DNA from: Cyclospora cayetanensis
Taxonomy: Eukaryota; Apicomplexa; Conoidasida; Eucoccidiorida; Eimeriidae
Assembly: GCF_002999335.1 (NCBI RefSeq)
Contig: NW_020312214.1
Coordinates: forward strand, 235,357-299,356
DNA: 64,000 nt
Direction: 5' to 3'
Below the pieces are notes generated by a model, which was given only the letters and a program-made list of their open reading frames with translations, did no database searches and was not told where the DNA came from. The translations under genes were made by a program, and so were the position numbers. This document shows positions 37,755 to 49,440 of the stretch, piece by piece. Within the stretch, counting starts at the first letter, position 1, and each line of letters opens with the position of its first letter.

Positions 37755-38602
37755 CTGAGAGTCGCATCGCCAGAGAGAGACAGCGAGACGCGAAATAGGG
37801 GGGCCTTAAGGGGTGATGGCGGAAGAATCAGGGAAGGAGGGGGGAGGAGGTCTTGTTCATGACTCCACTACCGACTCAAATAGCAGGAGGCAGCGAGGAA
37901 GACGCTGAAGCAAAAACCTCCTACGCTCCTAGAATTTCTCACATGGCATCCAGGAGAAAAAAGAGGAGGAGGTGCAGCGAACGGTTGCGGAAAAGCCGTT
38001 ACAGAGCGAAGGGAGTACAGTGCCTCCTTATTAGACCCACAAGGGAGTCGCCAAGCCGGCTGTCGCATGCTTTTGTTATCGCCTTTGACGCTCCTACCAC
38101 TCTCTTCCGCAGTGATGCAAGGCTCAGACTGAGGTACAGCAGCAGTGGCGGCTGTTGCAGACCGCTTTTCATGGTGCGAGGCCGTGGCCTGGGAGTTTTC
38201 GCCTGGAGGCGACCCCGGGAATCTCCCGCCAATCTCTTGTCCTTCCATGACGAGCCAATCCCCCTACGGATTCTTATGGGTGCCCAGCTGCCCCTTCCCC
38301 CTTCAGAGAGGCGAGTCCGTACCGCTAGATGTGACAAGTGGCGAGTCCCGATTTTATTGATCAGGCGCTCACGAGAGGTATATAAGCACCCTGCAGAAAG
38401 CAGAGGGTCATTCTGCGCTGCGAAGCCTTCCGGTTTGTAGCAATTCCTATGCAGCAGTGACAGAGGTCGTGGCTGGGAATAATCATTCCAAGACAGTGGC
38501 TCATTGCTCATGTGCCCCTGCACATACCCAGTATATCACGAGAGCTATGACTATAACAAATTCCTATTTTCTTGTGGCGGAGACAGCACCACAACCACAA
38601 GA
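37755..38602. other. Divergent intergenic region holding the missing UBA3 5' exon(s)
   Basis: Genes on either side diverge from here. Long frames are open on both strands (plus 37853-38440; minus 37868-38248 and 37999-38523), a pattern typical of stop-poor GC-rich DNA. None matches the expected UBA3 N-terminus, so the coding status stays open. Confidence 0.4.
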
Positions 38603-39173
38603 ATGCAGCGGCTGAGGGCCCCTCCAGGCCGCTACCGCCGCTGTTGGACTCCTCCAGCTGTCCTACAAGTTACGCTATTCTTTGCAGTGTTCGCATTGTT
38701 TTGGCAGTCCGCTTTCAAGAGGATTAAGAAGCTTCGCCGGGAAGGCAGGGAAAGAGGCCCTTCTTTCTTCTGGCATTCCGCATGCTCTTCAGAGTGGAAC
38801 GCTGCCATAGAGGCTGCCCTGCTTAATGGTCCTCTAATGTATACTTGGCATCCTCAGGTGCCTCACCTTTCTATTGTTTTATAGGTAGGGTGCTCGCCTG
38901 CTCATCCACTGCTGTCTACATGACGGAGATTCTTTCGTGGGGGTCCCCTGCTGGGCAGCTCTTGGAAGCGAAGGGTCCAAGCTACTCTTAGCCAACCTCT
39001 TTTCACACCGTCAAGAAAGCACGAGACCTGAAATTCTGCAAAGAGGGAACATTCCAGCCTCGCCACAGGCAGCACCGCAGCAGCCTGCAGGAAGCTCTCC
39101 CTTCGCACAGGGTTTAGTTGCAACGTTGTACCAGGATACATCCCATCTCTTGTCCGCTCACAAGGACTCCTGA
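38603..39173 (+). CDS. Small single-pass membrane protein, unknown function
   Basis: The ATG at 38603 opens a basic N-terminus (MQRLRAPPGRYRRC), a hydrophobic segment at about residues 20-36 (AVLQVTLFFAVFALFW), then a very basic stretch (KRIKKLRREGRERG). If a 31-nt intron is removed (38858-38888), the frame continues through GARLLIHCCLHDGDSFVGVP and a Pro/Gln segment to a stop at 39173, giving 179 aa. If it is retained the protein stops after 93 aa at 38882. The N-terminal layout would suit an inner-membrane or ER anchor with a positive cytosolic or matrix flank, but no family is recognised. It ends only 46 bases before the RED start, so the two could share a transcript region. Confidence 0.4.
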
Positions 39174-39219
39174 TGCGATTCGATCTTCGTCATTGAGTCT
39201 CTGAGGCCCTTCTTCAAAG

Positions 39220-42200
39220 ATGGCACTCAGCAACCAGGACTTTCGGCAGCTGCTGAACGCAGCAGATGCTTCAGTACTCGCCACCACAAGAGAACAGAAG
39301 TAAGCAGCTAGCATCTTGCTCCCTTGTGCACTCCTTTAGTATAAGAATTTGAGAGACAGTGCATGTGTCCCTAAATTACGCCGATCAGTGTGCTTCTTTG
39401 CACGACGATGTGCTCCCACCCACTGCGCTGTATCAGGAAAAAGCCGCAACAACAGCAGCAGCGCCCTCCTGGGCACGTAAGTGCAGCTCAGCAGCGGCGT
39501 CGTGAGAGGTACATTGAGATTCTCAAGCGAAAACAGCAGAAGAACCAGAAAGATGCGGGTGAGCGCTCTATAAAGGCGACAATTTTCGCGAGGTAGTGCA
39601 GGTGCTGCTACAGAGCAGCAGGCGTGTTACTTGCTGACTGTATTGTTTTGGTGGGATGTGATACTGTGGAATGGTGGTATAGAGGGCACCAGCGGTGGTG
39701 GAGGGTACCGAGACAGAGCCGATGAGAGGCGAAAGCAGAAGCAGGCATTTTATGCGCATGTCGCTGAGGAATTGGCTGAAATAAAAGAAAGATCAGTGGA
39801 GGAGTCCAAATTCTTAGTAAGGCTATTTACAATCGTACCGTCGTGGGTTTTTCTTTGTCGTTAAAGGGTCGACCGCTCGCTTCCCCCCACAAGACCTCAG
39901 CAAGGCACATGTAACTCTAGCGGGGGGAGAGACAGCGGTGGGAATAGTGAAGAGGGAATGGCGGATAGGAAAGGGGGAGGATTGGTGGGGAGTGCTCTTG
40001 CTCTCGAGCACTTTCACTCCAGAGGGTGTCCCCTCTGCTGTGTGCTCAGCTGCTTTGTCTGCTGTGCTGGTTTGTTTCTCAATGCTGCTCTGCATGCCAG
40101 GGAGGAGACATCGAGCACACCCACTTGGTGAAGGGTCTCGATTTGGCGTTGCTGGCGAAGGTGCGAGGCGAGCTGAGTAAAGAGCAACAGCGCAAGCCCA
40201 AGACAGAGGAGGCTCCACAGGACAAGTTAAGAGGGAAGGCGGCTCTCCAGATCCATAACCCACGGCTCCGTAGGGCCTTCCACCTCCTACTGGATACTCT
40301 ACATCCCCATGCCGCCAGGTTTAGGGACAAACTGTCGAATTACGAGATGCGCATTATGACTGTAAGGGCTTTACTGTGCATCAGCAATGCGCTGTTGACT
40401 TAAGGGCCACTCACGTGCATGTTTACATACATTTGTTCCATATATGTTTTTGTACAGCTGTGTGCGTGCTGGTGCTGCTTCACACACTTTCTTTGCCTTC
40501 TCGTTGCTCTGGCAGCCGCCTATTTGATGTATGTGAGCTCATTAGTGCTGCATCGTGGCTCTGCAGGGTCTGTCGCTCCCGGCTTCAAGTGCAAGAGACA
40601 GCTTTGGCAATGGGTGTCTGTCATACAGCTTTCTGGTGGGTCCTGGGGCCTCCTCAGGCGGCTTTCTTCCCACTTTTCTCAGACGCAGCGCGCTGCTGCA
40701 GGAGGCTGACGGCACCAGCAGCCAAAGGGAGAAGGCCAAGGCATCGGCGGCCCCCATCCAGACCAAGCTTCTTAAGGTATATGAAGCGAAAGAGGGAGCG
40801 AGAGGGTTTTTATGAGGGCATATGCAAGGAGGAGGGAAGGAGCTAGAGCTAACACTAGAGTTGAGAAGTTGTGTGGGCGTCAATGTATTAGAAGAGGGTC
40901 TGTGCGTGTCTCGAAGCGCGCGGTTAGCTTTCTCTAGCGCTTATGCAGGAATTGACCGAGGCCCTGGCATGGCATCGGGAGAATCGAAAAAAGAAGAAGG
41001 AGGAGAGACGTGAGGCAGCCACCCTTGGTCCACTGTAGTCTTTCCTTTCTGTGATCAGAACTCACTTTTTAGCGTGCCACAAATGACTGCACTCCTCTGC
41101 ATCCTAGTTTTACGCCAGTGCACCGTACCAGTTGTATGTGTCATACGTGTACCCAGTGTATCAGCAACAGCAGAAGCTGCAGCCTGCAGAGAGCAACGCA
41201 TCGTCCTTCCGCCAAGCCCTATTTTGGCTTGCTCTTTTGTTTTGCAATAAACGCAGTTCCAAGAAGACCAACGGGTCGGCAGGCGGCTTCAGGGGGGCGA
41301 GACGAAGGTGGAGAAGCACAGGCAGATGCTGAGTAAGGATCCTTGGCAGCTTTTTCTAGCGTTTTAGTTGTTACGCACGGGTGCATCCCTTCTGCTTTAC
41401 GGGCGTCATCATATGGCACCAGTGGGAAGCTGATTGGACAAGTGTATCAACGTGGACGAAAAACAAGGGTTGGGCTTGGTGGTATTTATTCTTTGTCCGC
41501 TGCTCTGCAGCATCTTCTCTGGCGTCGGCCGCTTCGATGCGAGTGCCGTGCTCGCGGAAGTAGCGGCAGAGGCGGCAGGAGGCAAGGTTAGGGAAGGAGA
41601 CGCGAAAACGTGAGCACTTGCATTCCGTCTTCTCCCGTGGTTTGTCCTGTGGCAAGGCTGTCAAGGCCAGTGCAGTTTGAGGTACCTTGACTCATGAATC
41701 AATGTGCATGTTGGTTTATGCACTTCTTTATTAAAACGCAGAGCCGACTGGATTCGTGAGGAGGGGGAGATGGAGCTCGATGACGAACAGCCGTTGTCCA
41801 CAAGTGCCAACGATGCGCGTACGTCTGTGCCTATCCCAACTGGTGCTCGCAACCCCTCTTGCTCTCTTCTTTCAAAAATTTTTCTCTCTGCGTCGATAAT
41901 ATGTATCTGCCAGACTTTCGTAAATGCTCTATTTGGCCCTCTATTGTGTCATTATTCAACATACTTTTTTTCCCTCGCATCATTTTCAACCGCCCCCCCC
42001 TCCCGCCCGTAACAACGCGGAGTTACATGAGGGCTCCGTGCTTCAGCCGCATTGTGTCGTGCATTGAGGCTTCCATGCGATGCAGCTAGACACGACGGTT
42101 CTGGCGATAGAGGCATAGGTGGGCACTCATAGCTTCTTCCCCTGTTGTCTCTATACTTTCGCGGCGCCTCTGCTACCCAAAGAAGGGAGACGGAGTTGTA

Positions 42201-42898
42201 CCCCTGCGCTACTCGTGGGTAGCCCATAAACCGAAATGAGCACCGAGTTGCTGCTGTGAATGTTGTTTTGCGTCTTCTGCAGGTAGAGGTTCACAGGCGA
42301 CGTCTTCTCGACTCTTCGTGGATTCACTGGCTGAAGACGACACTTACGCAGAGTGCTATCCTTGTACGTCATCTTGGCTATGGTTGAATCGTCATTGACC
42401 TTTGCCAATACTAATCGAATTGAAGCCTAGAACAACTCACGCAAATGGTAGAAAACTGTCGACTTGAGCTGGCACGTGAATTTTTCTCTTTGGGCGTGGG
42501 AAAGGCAGGCATCGTCTGCGGGAAGTAAATGTGGTTGTTGCTGATATGGGATTGCGAATGCAGCATATGACAGAGGTCAGCTATTGACACGAGGTGGTGC
42601 TGACAGCGAAGACGAAGATGGCGACTCATCAATGCAGATAATGGACACGGGGGAGTACCGAGACGTGATTAATCCTAAGAGAAGCCACAAAAAAGCCCTC
42701 CACCAGTTCCCTTCTCAGGCGGCATACGAGGAATACATGAGCTCCATTGAGTTTGTGCCCAAGGGCGCGTATAGCTACGGTAGGCGCCTTGCAGGAGAAG
42801 ACTTCAATCCTGGAAAGAATAAGAAGAAACCTAAACTAAACCCAGACCAGGAATGGAAGGCCATTGAAAAAATAATTGCGGAGAAGCACAAAAAGTAA
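39220..42898 (+). CDS. IK: RED/IK-family spliceosomal protein
   Basis: Component of the spliceosomal B complex (RED, paired with SMU1 in other eukaryotes), acting in the nucleus. Ten exons join in frame: 39220-39299, 39437-39558, 39683-39816, 40101-40361, 40567-40776, 40949-41009, 41257-41332, 41511-41609, 41742-41818 and 42564-42898, giving 484 aa. Diagnostic segments in family order: LSNQDFRQLLNAAD, YRDRADERRKQKQAFYAHVA, ESKFLGGDIEHTHLVKGLDL, LTEALAWHRENRKKKKEE, AQADADIFSGVGRFD and the C-terminal block QFPSQAAYEEYMSSIEFVPK through EWKAIEKIIAEKHKK. The long Arg-Glu/Arg-Asp repeat that gives animal RED its name is absent. Exons 5-7 are supported mainly by phase and short motifs, and intron 9 (745 nt) could hide another exon. 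Confidence 0.85.
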
Positions 42899-44337
42899 CC
42901 GCAGATCTTTGGAGCGTCGCACATATTTTTTTGGCTTTAAAGCGAGCAGGAAACACCCGCAGGCCGTCGCTGGCATTCTTTGGCTCCTCAGTGCTTGCGG
43001 ACTTTTCCTCAGCTGGCGGGTTAACTTCGTTTGTATTGGGCAAACAGAATTAATGTGGTAGCTGCTGCGTACGCGTCTCGTAGTTCATGTTGATCATTGC
43101 AATTTTGTCTTTTTGTGGCAAAATGGAGGACATAAAGTTAAAGCAATTAGTCATGGGGAAATCCGCATCAATCAGAGTTTGAACATCATGCGTAATGCAA
43201 CAATAGCCACGCAAATTGCACATCTAGTCAGTCACAGACTAATATCTGATTAACCTATGGGATACACGGCAGACAGCACCCGTTCGGTAACGATCAGAGG
43301 CAGAGAAAAACTATTCTTGCGCGGCAGTATCGACGCGAGAATCATCACAAATGTCATTTTACCGTAAGATTTTCCCTCAATCGGTGTTCCACCAACGTGC
43401 GCGGCTACATGACCCGTCATTAAGCGCGTCTTAAAGGTACATGGCCCTTAGAGATGTGCAACACGAAAAGACGCTATGCATGCCTATCAACAGTAGCGGT
43501 TTAGCGAAACACTTGATGCACCATCAGGCTCGTGATAAGGCGCTTGGGGCTGTGTTCCCAAGCATGGGACTGTCTGTTAGGCACAATAAACTGCTCCAGC
43601 AAGTATTTCTTCCGGGATTGCGCGCAGAGAAGTGACGATAGGGTTGTTCCACTGATCACGTGGAAAACCTATGGATGCAACTGCTAGAGCTAGAAAGAGG
43701 CCTGTGTATGCAGTAGTGTATGTCACCTGAATACCAAGACAGCACGCATGTGTTGAGTTCCTTTGCTACCAGAGCAGGTGCTCACATTTGCCGATAGAAA
43801 ATTGGAATCCCCCGTAACTGAGTAGTTCACTCTGCAAATTCCACCCATCTTGCCATGGTTACCCAGCGCCCTGTGCGCAACTCGTCACTACACTTTGTTC
43901 ATTTTTCTGTTTTCGCCGAAGCACCAAGGCAAAGGCTTGCGCTGAACTACACGTGACCAACGAGCTTCACTCAGGCAACTGACAGATCCAAGCTCACTAT
44001 CTGGCCAGGATACCGCGCCTCCTGTAGCAAAGGCACCTTCCTGTTGTCCCATATCTGCGTGAGATCAGTCCAGGCCTTGTATCGCAAGTTTCTGGCGCAC
44101 GAACGGGGACCCATGCGGTGCGTCCTTCCCTAATGTCAATGTGTAACCTGTTTAACCTTTTTGACCCCGAAAAAGTCAGTGCTTTCTTCTCTGGGTATCT
44201 CCTTCACACCTGGACGACAAACTGGGGACGGAATCCTAACTAAGCGCGCAAACAAACCCATGTTGCTCTACGATGTCAATGAGACAATCGAAAAGAAGTC
44301 ACCTCAGGGTTTTCTAGGTTGAAAAAGGATATGCGTA
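42899..44337. other. Intergenic stretch between RED and ApiAP2 genes
   Basis: The flanking genes converge. No gene, RNA or repeat is recognised. A 64-codon frame at 43441-43635 has no features and was left out. Confidence 0.5.
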
Positions 44338-46700
44338 TCAAAGTTCAGAAGAGCAGTGCTCTTGTTCAGTTGCGTTGGCAAAACAACCACCGTACAGGGC
44401 TGCAGTGGGTGAGGAGGGTGCATGCATTGGCCCAAAAAAAAGCGATGGTGGCGGAACAAAGTTGCTGGTCCGACCAACAGCGGCTGTGGGGGAACCCAGC
44501 TCGACCGCTGCAGGGATGTCGAACGGATGACGGGCCCCAAGGTTGCTTGCACCAGCAAGGAGGCGATGAGTCATGCCTTGTCGCTCGCGGAATGGAGAAA
44601 GACTGTACGGGGTAGGCATCCCGAATTGTTGCTCAGATAGCCTCAAAACGTTTACTTTTCCCCAGGGTACGAGTACGCGACAGTGCAACGTCCAGACCAT
44701 AGTGGCCATTTCCCCAGAGGGAAGCTGGCTCGGCATGAGGCCACCAACTAAGCAGTGCCGGAAAATCTCCAGATATGGTTCGAGCTGGTCGAGACCCTTG
44801 GCTTCTTCGATGGCCAAGATATGCAGAGTTTCTTCCTGCTCCAGAAAGTCGCGGCACCTCATGTCTGTAGGTATTAGCCCCGCTCCAAAGAGCAGAGAAT
44901 TCCCGCCTTTCATTGACTGTATGCCTGTATTACGCAGGCCTTGGAACAAGTCATGGATTAAACGGGTGCAGAGATCCTTTCTAGAATCACAGAACTCAAA
45001 AACCTCCCTCATTGCACTTGCGCGAGAGAGAGCTCGGGCCGGCGAGCCTGTGTCGCTGGGCGCCCCGCTCGGCGAAAAGCATCCTCCATTGATGAACGCG
45101 TCACAAAGGGAAGGGAGTGCTGGGACTTCTAGATCACCGAAGGCCACCCGTGTTGTCTGCGCACCCAGCAAGCACAGGATGATATGGGAACACATCGCGT
45201 GCTACTTAGTGTGCTTTTCCTCCCCATCGACACAACTATTTGAAAGCGCATTCAAGGTGATCTGCAGGAAGCACCTAGGGGAAGCTTATGTAGGGGAGTT
45301 TGGTGGAAAAAAAGGGGCCGATAGAAACTGCCCCCATAGTGAAGTCTACAGCTGACGTAAAGGGCAGTAGCCTTACACCGTGGGCAAATGTGACAGGGTA
45401 GCGGCAAGGGCGAAGGCGCTCTCCGTCTGTTGTGCAAAAGAGGTTCATGGGACCCATCTGCAGCACTCATGCACTTCCAGAGAACACAGATACTGCTGCT
45501 ACAGCCTGGATTAAGTCTCACAAAAAGCCTCTCGGTAACTCCTTGCTATTTTAAAGCCCTCACCTCGATATTAAGCTCGCAGCTCGTCAATTTCTCTTCC
45601 CAAGAAACCGCAAGGGGGGAAAGCGCGGGAGGTACTGGCTTTTTAAACGTTTTGGGTTGATCGCTTGTGCTGGTAGATTCCATGCTTACGGAAGGAGGCG
45701 TCATAACATTAAGGCCGCCATCCGTTGGTAAGTCCGCATCGTCAAAGCCAGCAGAGGCTGAGGATGTGGTGCGGTCTGTTGACATGAAGGGTCTATCGTT
45801 GCAAACATCCGGGGCTGCCGTGGTCGTGCGCGTTAGCGTATGCGCCAAGAACTCGTCTGCCACCTCGGCCTTCGAGCTACTAGGGAACACCTCCGTGGCC
45901 ACCGCCATGGAATATTGCTTGCCCTCGACCTGGAATGAAGTTGGCGGATCTGAATGAGTAGCCTCCCCTGTAGGCTGCATAGTCGCATGAAGAAAGTCTA
46001 GCGGATCCGCAGAGGCACTATCTGGGCACTTCGATCCAGAATTACACTCTGCCAGAGAACCGTGCAGCATAGTTCCACCTGTCACTTCCTCAATGTCATG
46101 CCGCTGGCCTGGAGATTGCTCTGACGCTAAGTTTGGAGACATGGGGATAGCCTCCAGTGAAGGAGACCCCGCGGTAACCTTGATTTCGGATCTATGGGCG
46201 TCTGTTGCTGAGTCGCCGTCATCCTGCCACCCTTCCGCAGAGGCGCAAGTCGCCTCCTCCTCTTCAATCGCCTGTACTTCATCTTGCTGACTTGGAGAGT
46301 TCCACTCTAAGAAGCATGGTATTGAGGGATCCACCCTGAGGTTTGCTATTGCTTCGGCCGCTTCATCCGCATCGGGGGGCCGCCCCATGATACGGTTCCG
46401 TTCCTCCAAGGCGAGGCGACGGGCACCAAGAAAACCATATCGGCTTACGGGAAAGTGTTTCTGCACCTGCTTGTTCTGCTCATTCTTCCAGTACGAAATC
46501 CAACGAATCTGGTTGTGGTCAAACGTTAAGCCCTGGACACGTGGTGTTTGGCGAGCTAAGTTTCTGTACGCCTTGCGCTGCTGGAGGGGTAAACCGCGTC
46601 CGATCTTGCATCCTCTTCCTCTAGTTGCTGACCCTTTGCTCGATTGATGGAGAAGCGAGGAACCCGGATGGCTCGTAGGCTTACCATCGGCCACAGACAT
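44338..46700 (-). CDS. ApiAP2 transcription factor with AP2 and ACDC-like domains
   Basis: Sequence-specific nuclear regulator of the apicomplexan AP2 family. Exons 46700-45564, 45457-45377 and 45156-44338 join in phase 0 to 678 aa. The AP2 domain, about residues 53-101, reads PRVQGLTFDHNQIRWISYWK and KHFPVSRYGFLGARRLALEE, with the conserved WxxxW, YGF and ARRLAxE features. A long acidic, Ser/Thr/Pro-rich spacer follows (about 120-375), then the third exon holds DLCTRLIHDLFQGLRNTGIQ and EEAKGLDQLEPYLEIFRHCL with GLMPSQLPSG, which has the pattern of the ACDC domain found at the C-terminus of some ApiAP2 proteins. Start at 46700 is the first ATG before the domain. The short middle exon and the exact C-terminus are less certain. 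If the ACDC exon were a separate gene, its own ATG at 45195 would be the start. Confidence 0.82.
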
Positions 46701-48169
46701 TCTCCCGAATTCTGTCCAAGCAGCTGGCCTCCGCCGGTGGTTATTTGTGCGCGACCTTAGCACTTTGCAATCCAAAAGTACAATGTTGCACTTTCTTAGG
46801 CACAGTCATATGACTTTCACGCTGGATGGTGACACAGGTGACTTGGGCAGTTGGAGGGTCGTCTTCTTCGCTAGTTTGCTGGACTTGGCCGCAAGTGTCC
46901 AGCAACACTCCTGGAGGAAGAAGGAATTTTCACGATGGCAGCTACACAAAAAACTGCTATATTCACTCTGTTTAGTGGTGGAACGTATTTTGAAACAGTA
47001 AGAACTATAGACAGATAAGTGAGGCCAGAACCACAATGGGCTGAGACGGAGTAGATTCGACGGGGAAGGAGCACTGATAATTTTGTGTCTTTTGATATAT
47101 AAAACCCCTAAGACACAGAAACACTAGTATATGTACTTCAATGAACATAGTTCCGAGGGGAATTTTGCTTTGAGCGCAATAAAAGACGGAGGGATACCCC
47201 AAAATCCTTGTGGCAGCTTCCCGACCCCGCGCTGTGGTGTGCCATCTGTTCTGACCAAAGACCGCGTGGAACAAAGTATACAGTAAGGCAGATGCTGATT
47301 TTTGTTTCTATTGTGCTCAGCTAACACAAGACAAAACGCTTCTGGATGCCCAGTGAGGAAGTACCTGTTGAGACTACCAGTGAGTTGCTCATGACCAGCG
47401 CCGACGTCCGCCGTAGACGTGGGATGCCCCAGTTTCGGTGCCACGATCCTTACCATCATTAGGCTCGATTATTGGATTATCTATCAAAATTTTAGAAGCA
47501 ATATTTGTGAATACAATTACCGAGCATTCTAATGGCAATCTAGGTCTCGAATTCGGTGCCGAAATTGGATCCGGTTGTGCCTAATTGTTGCTCCCACGCA
47601 TCTACTATGGCACTGTGAAGTACGCTTCAAAAGATGATACTTTTGATATGCCTTTGTCCAACAGCATTCCAAACTGGAATGCATCTGATTTGAGAGCCCG
47701 CTATGATGAAAGCCTAAGACTTCGCCAATCGCATAAAGGGACCATCTAACAAATAAAGGACTATCATTCTAAGGGGCCACTTTACATTGTGGATTAAGAA
47801 TATGTAGATATTAGCGACTTCATTAGGTAGTTTGTAACATTTAAAAGTATATATGCACCACAACAACAGCGCCTCTTGGGCAAGGTAGTCTGTGCGAATG
47901 CTATACTCACAAAGTACAGCAACTTGCATGCTACACATGCTCACTCCTCTTGGGCAGAGAATCCTGGAGCTTTAGAGAGAACAAGAAGAAGAGTTCTCGT
48001 AGTGAAGAAAAGTTTCTTTGATGTTAAATGTGTAACAGAAGCGGGATAGGCTACACTTGAACACTTTCTACCGCCCTAGTTATTTTCAACAATCATCTAT
48101 AGAAAAGTGAACTAATCGGTTAATCTCTTTGCTTAGCTTGTTTGTTACAAAGTACTGTTACCTCGATAC

Positions 48170-49440
48170 AAGAAGATGCAGTGTGTGCGTGTGCTAGATG
48201 CTATGTGCACCTTGCTCTGGATGCTCGGAGTCCTGGGCTTCCAGCTATGCGCGCCTTCTTCCCTCACGGCAAGAACTTTGAAGGGCTTGGGGAGGTGAAA
48301 TCGAGACGTACTTACGGCAACCTTCAAAGGACTCACTCAAAGCCACCGATTGCACGCCTAGAGTTGGTAGCACCGCATGGCTTAATGCATCGATTCCAAA
48401 CTCAGCCACTAGCGGTGGATGCAGTAGGACTTCATAGCTCCCTAAAACAGCTACCTGATTTTGAAAGCATTATTTAGAGCCTTGGTGATTCAGTTTTCTT
48501 TGGCACGAGCTGGGAGGCTGGCAAGCTCATGTTGGCAATATAAGTTGAGGGAGACAAAAAAACCTACTGCGGCGGCACAGGCCTGCTTGCAAGCTGAAGT
48601 GCAAACCTTAGCTACATGGCTGGAAGAAAAATAATTTTTCTGCCTATTGAATGGACAGGGGTGCTTCACTGAGGTAATGCCGACCAGAAAAGTAAGCGCG
48701 TAAGGATGGGCAAGTAATCGACCACCGGGCGGTTGCAGATGTAGCTCGCTTTGTATCCCACACACTAAGAGCAGTGAATACTCCTGGAGGCGTGCTTATT
48801 GAAGAGCGAAGCACAGTAATAGTGGACCCGCATTTAAAAGGAGTAATGTGCCTGCAGGAATTACTATAGTTTAAGCTCAAAATAAGCCCCGACTCCTGGA
48901 TTTTTGCCGAGATCTGTTCAATGGCACGTTTCAACAGGATTGAGTAATCTTAGGCAAAAAACCTCTACCAAAAATAGAATATTGCCGCATAGTAGACTTT
49001 AGTTTGCAAAGTGCACAATGCAGAGCAGCAGTTGCTTTCGCAAGAAACTATTTTTAGTCTACTTGAAGTGTCACGCCAGATGGTCGCAGGGCGGGCAGCG
49101 ACTCAGCAATCAATAGCTGACCAGCAAAGCTTTTCACAAGTGCTGAACTATTCGAGGCTTTAGGATTAAATAAGGAAAGCTTCTGTGTCTATAGCTGAGA
49201 GCGAAGAGCCAGCGGGGATTTCGAACCTATGGATTTTGGGGCTGTGTCGAGCAGCCCTTGCCTACAGGCTGAAGGGGACACGAAAGGACAGCCAGGCAGA
49301 GCTTGCTCCCCTTATGCAGCCTCACACAGCCTCTTAACAAAACATCTGTTATTATTGCCGGAAGTCAGGTCATGGCATACCGGTGCTGTTCAGCATGTAA
49401 ACGCCAAAGAACTTGAAAAATGGGCTTAATCAGCAGGAGC
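48170..49440 (+). repeat. Dispersed repeat family, long copy 2
   Basis: Starts at GTGTGTGCGTGTGCTAGATG (48181). Internal anchors are GCAGATGTAGCTCGCTTTGT near 48735, the GAGATCTGTTCAATGGCA block near 48910, GAACCTATGGATTTTGGGGC at 49222, and CCTCTTAACAAAACATCTGT near 49330. Copies at 25391 and 63112 share these anchors in the same order. Divergence is high, so this is an old family. Confidence 0.68.

Noticed and set aside
37853..38440. 195-codon plus-strand frame between UBA3 and the small membrane protein
   Set aside because: Arg-rich low-complexity translation, open on the opposite strand too; no motif.
49205..49235. GGTTCGAAATCC word on the minus strand as a tRNA T-arm
   Set aside because: It lies inside the dispersed repeat, its counterpart in copy 1 is degenerate, and no tRNA arms pair around it.
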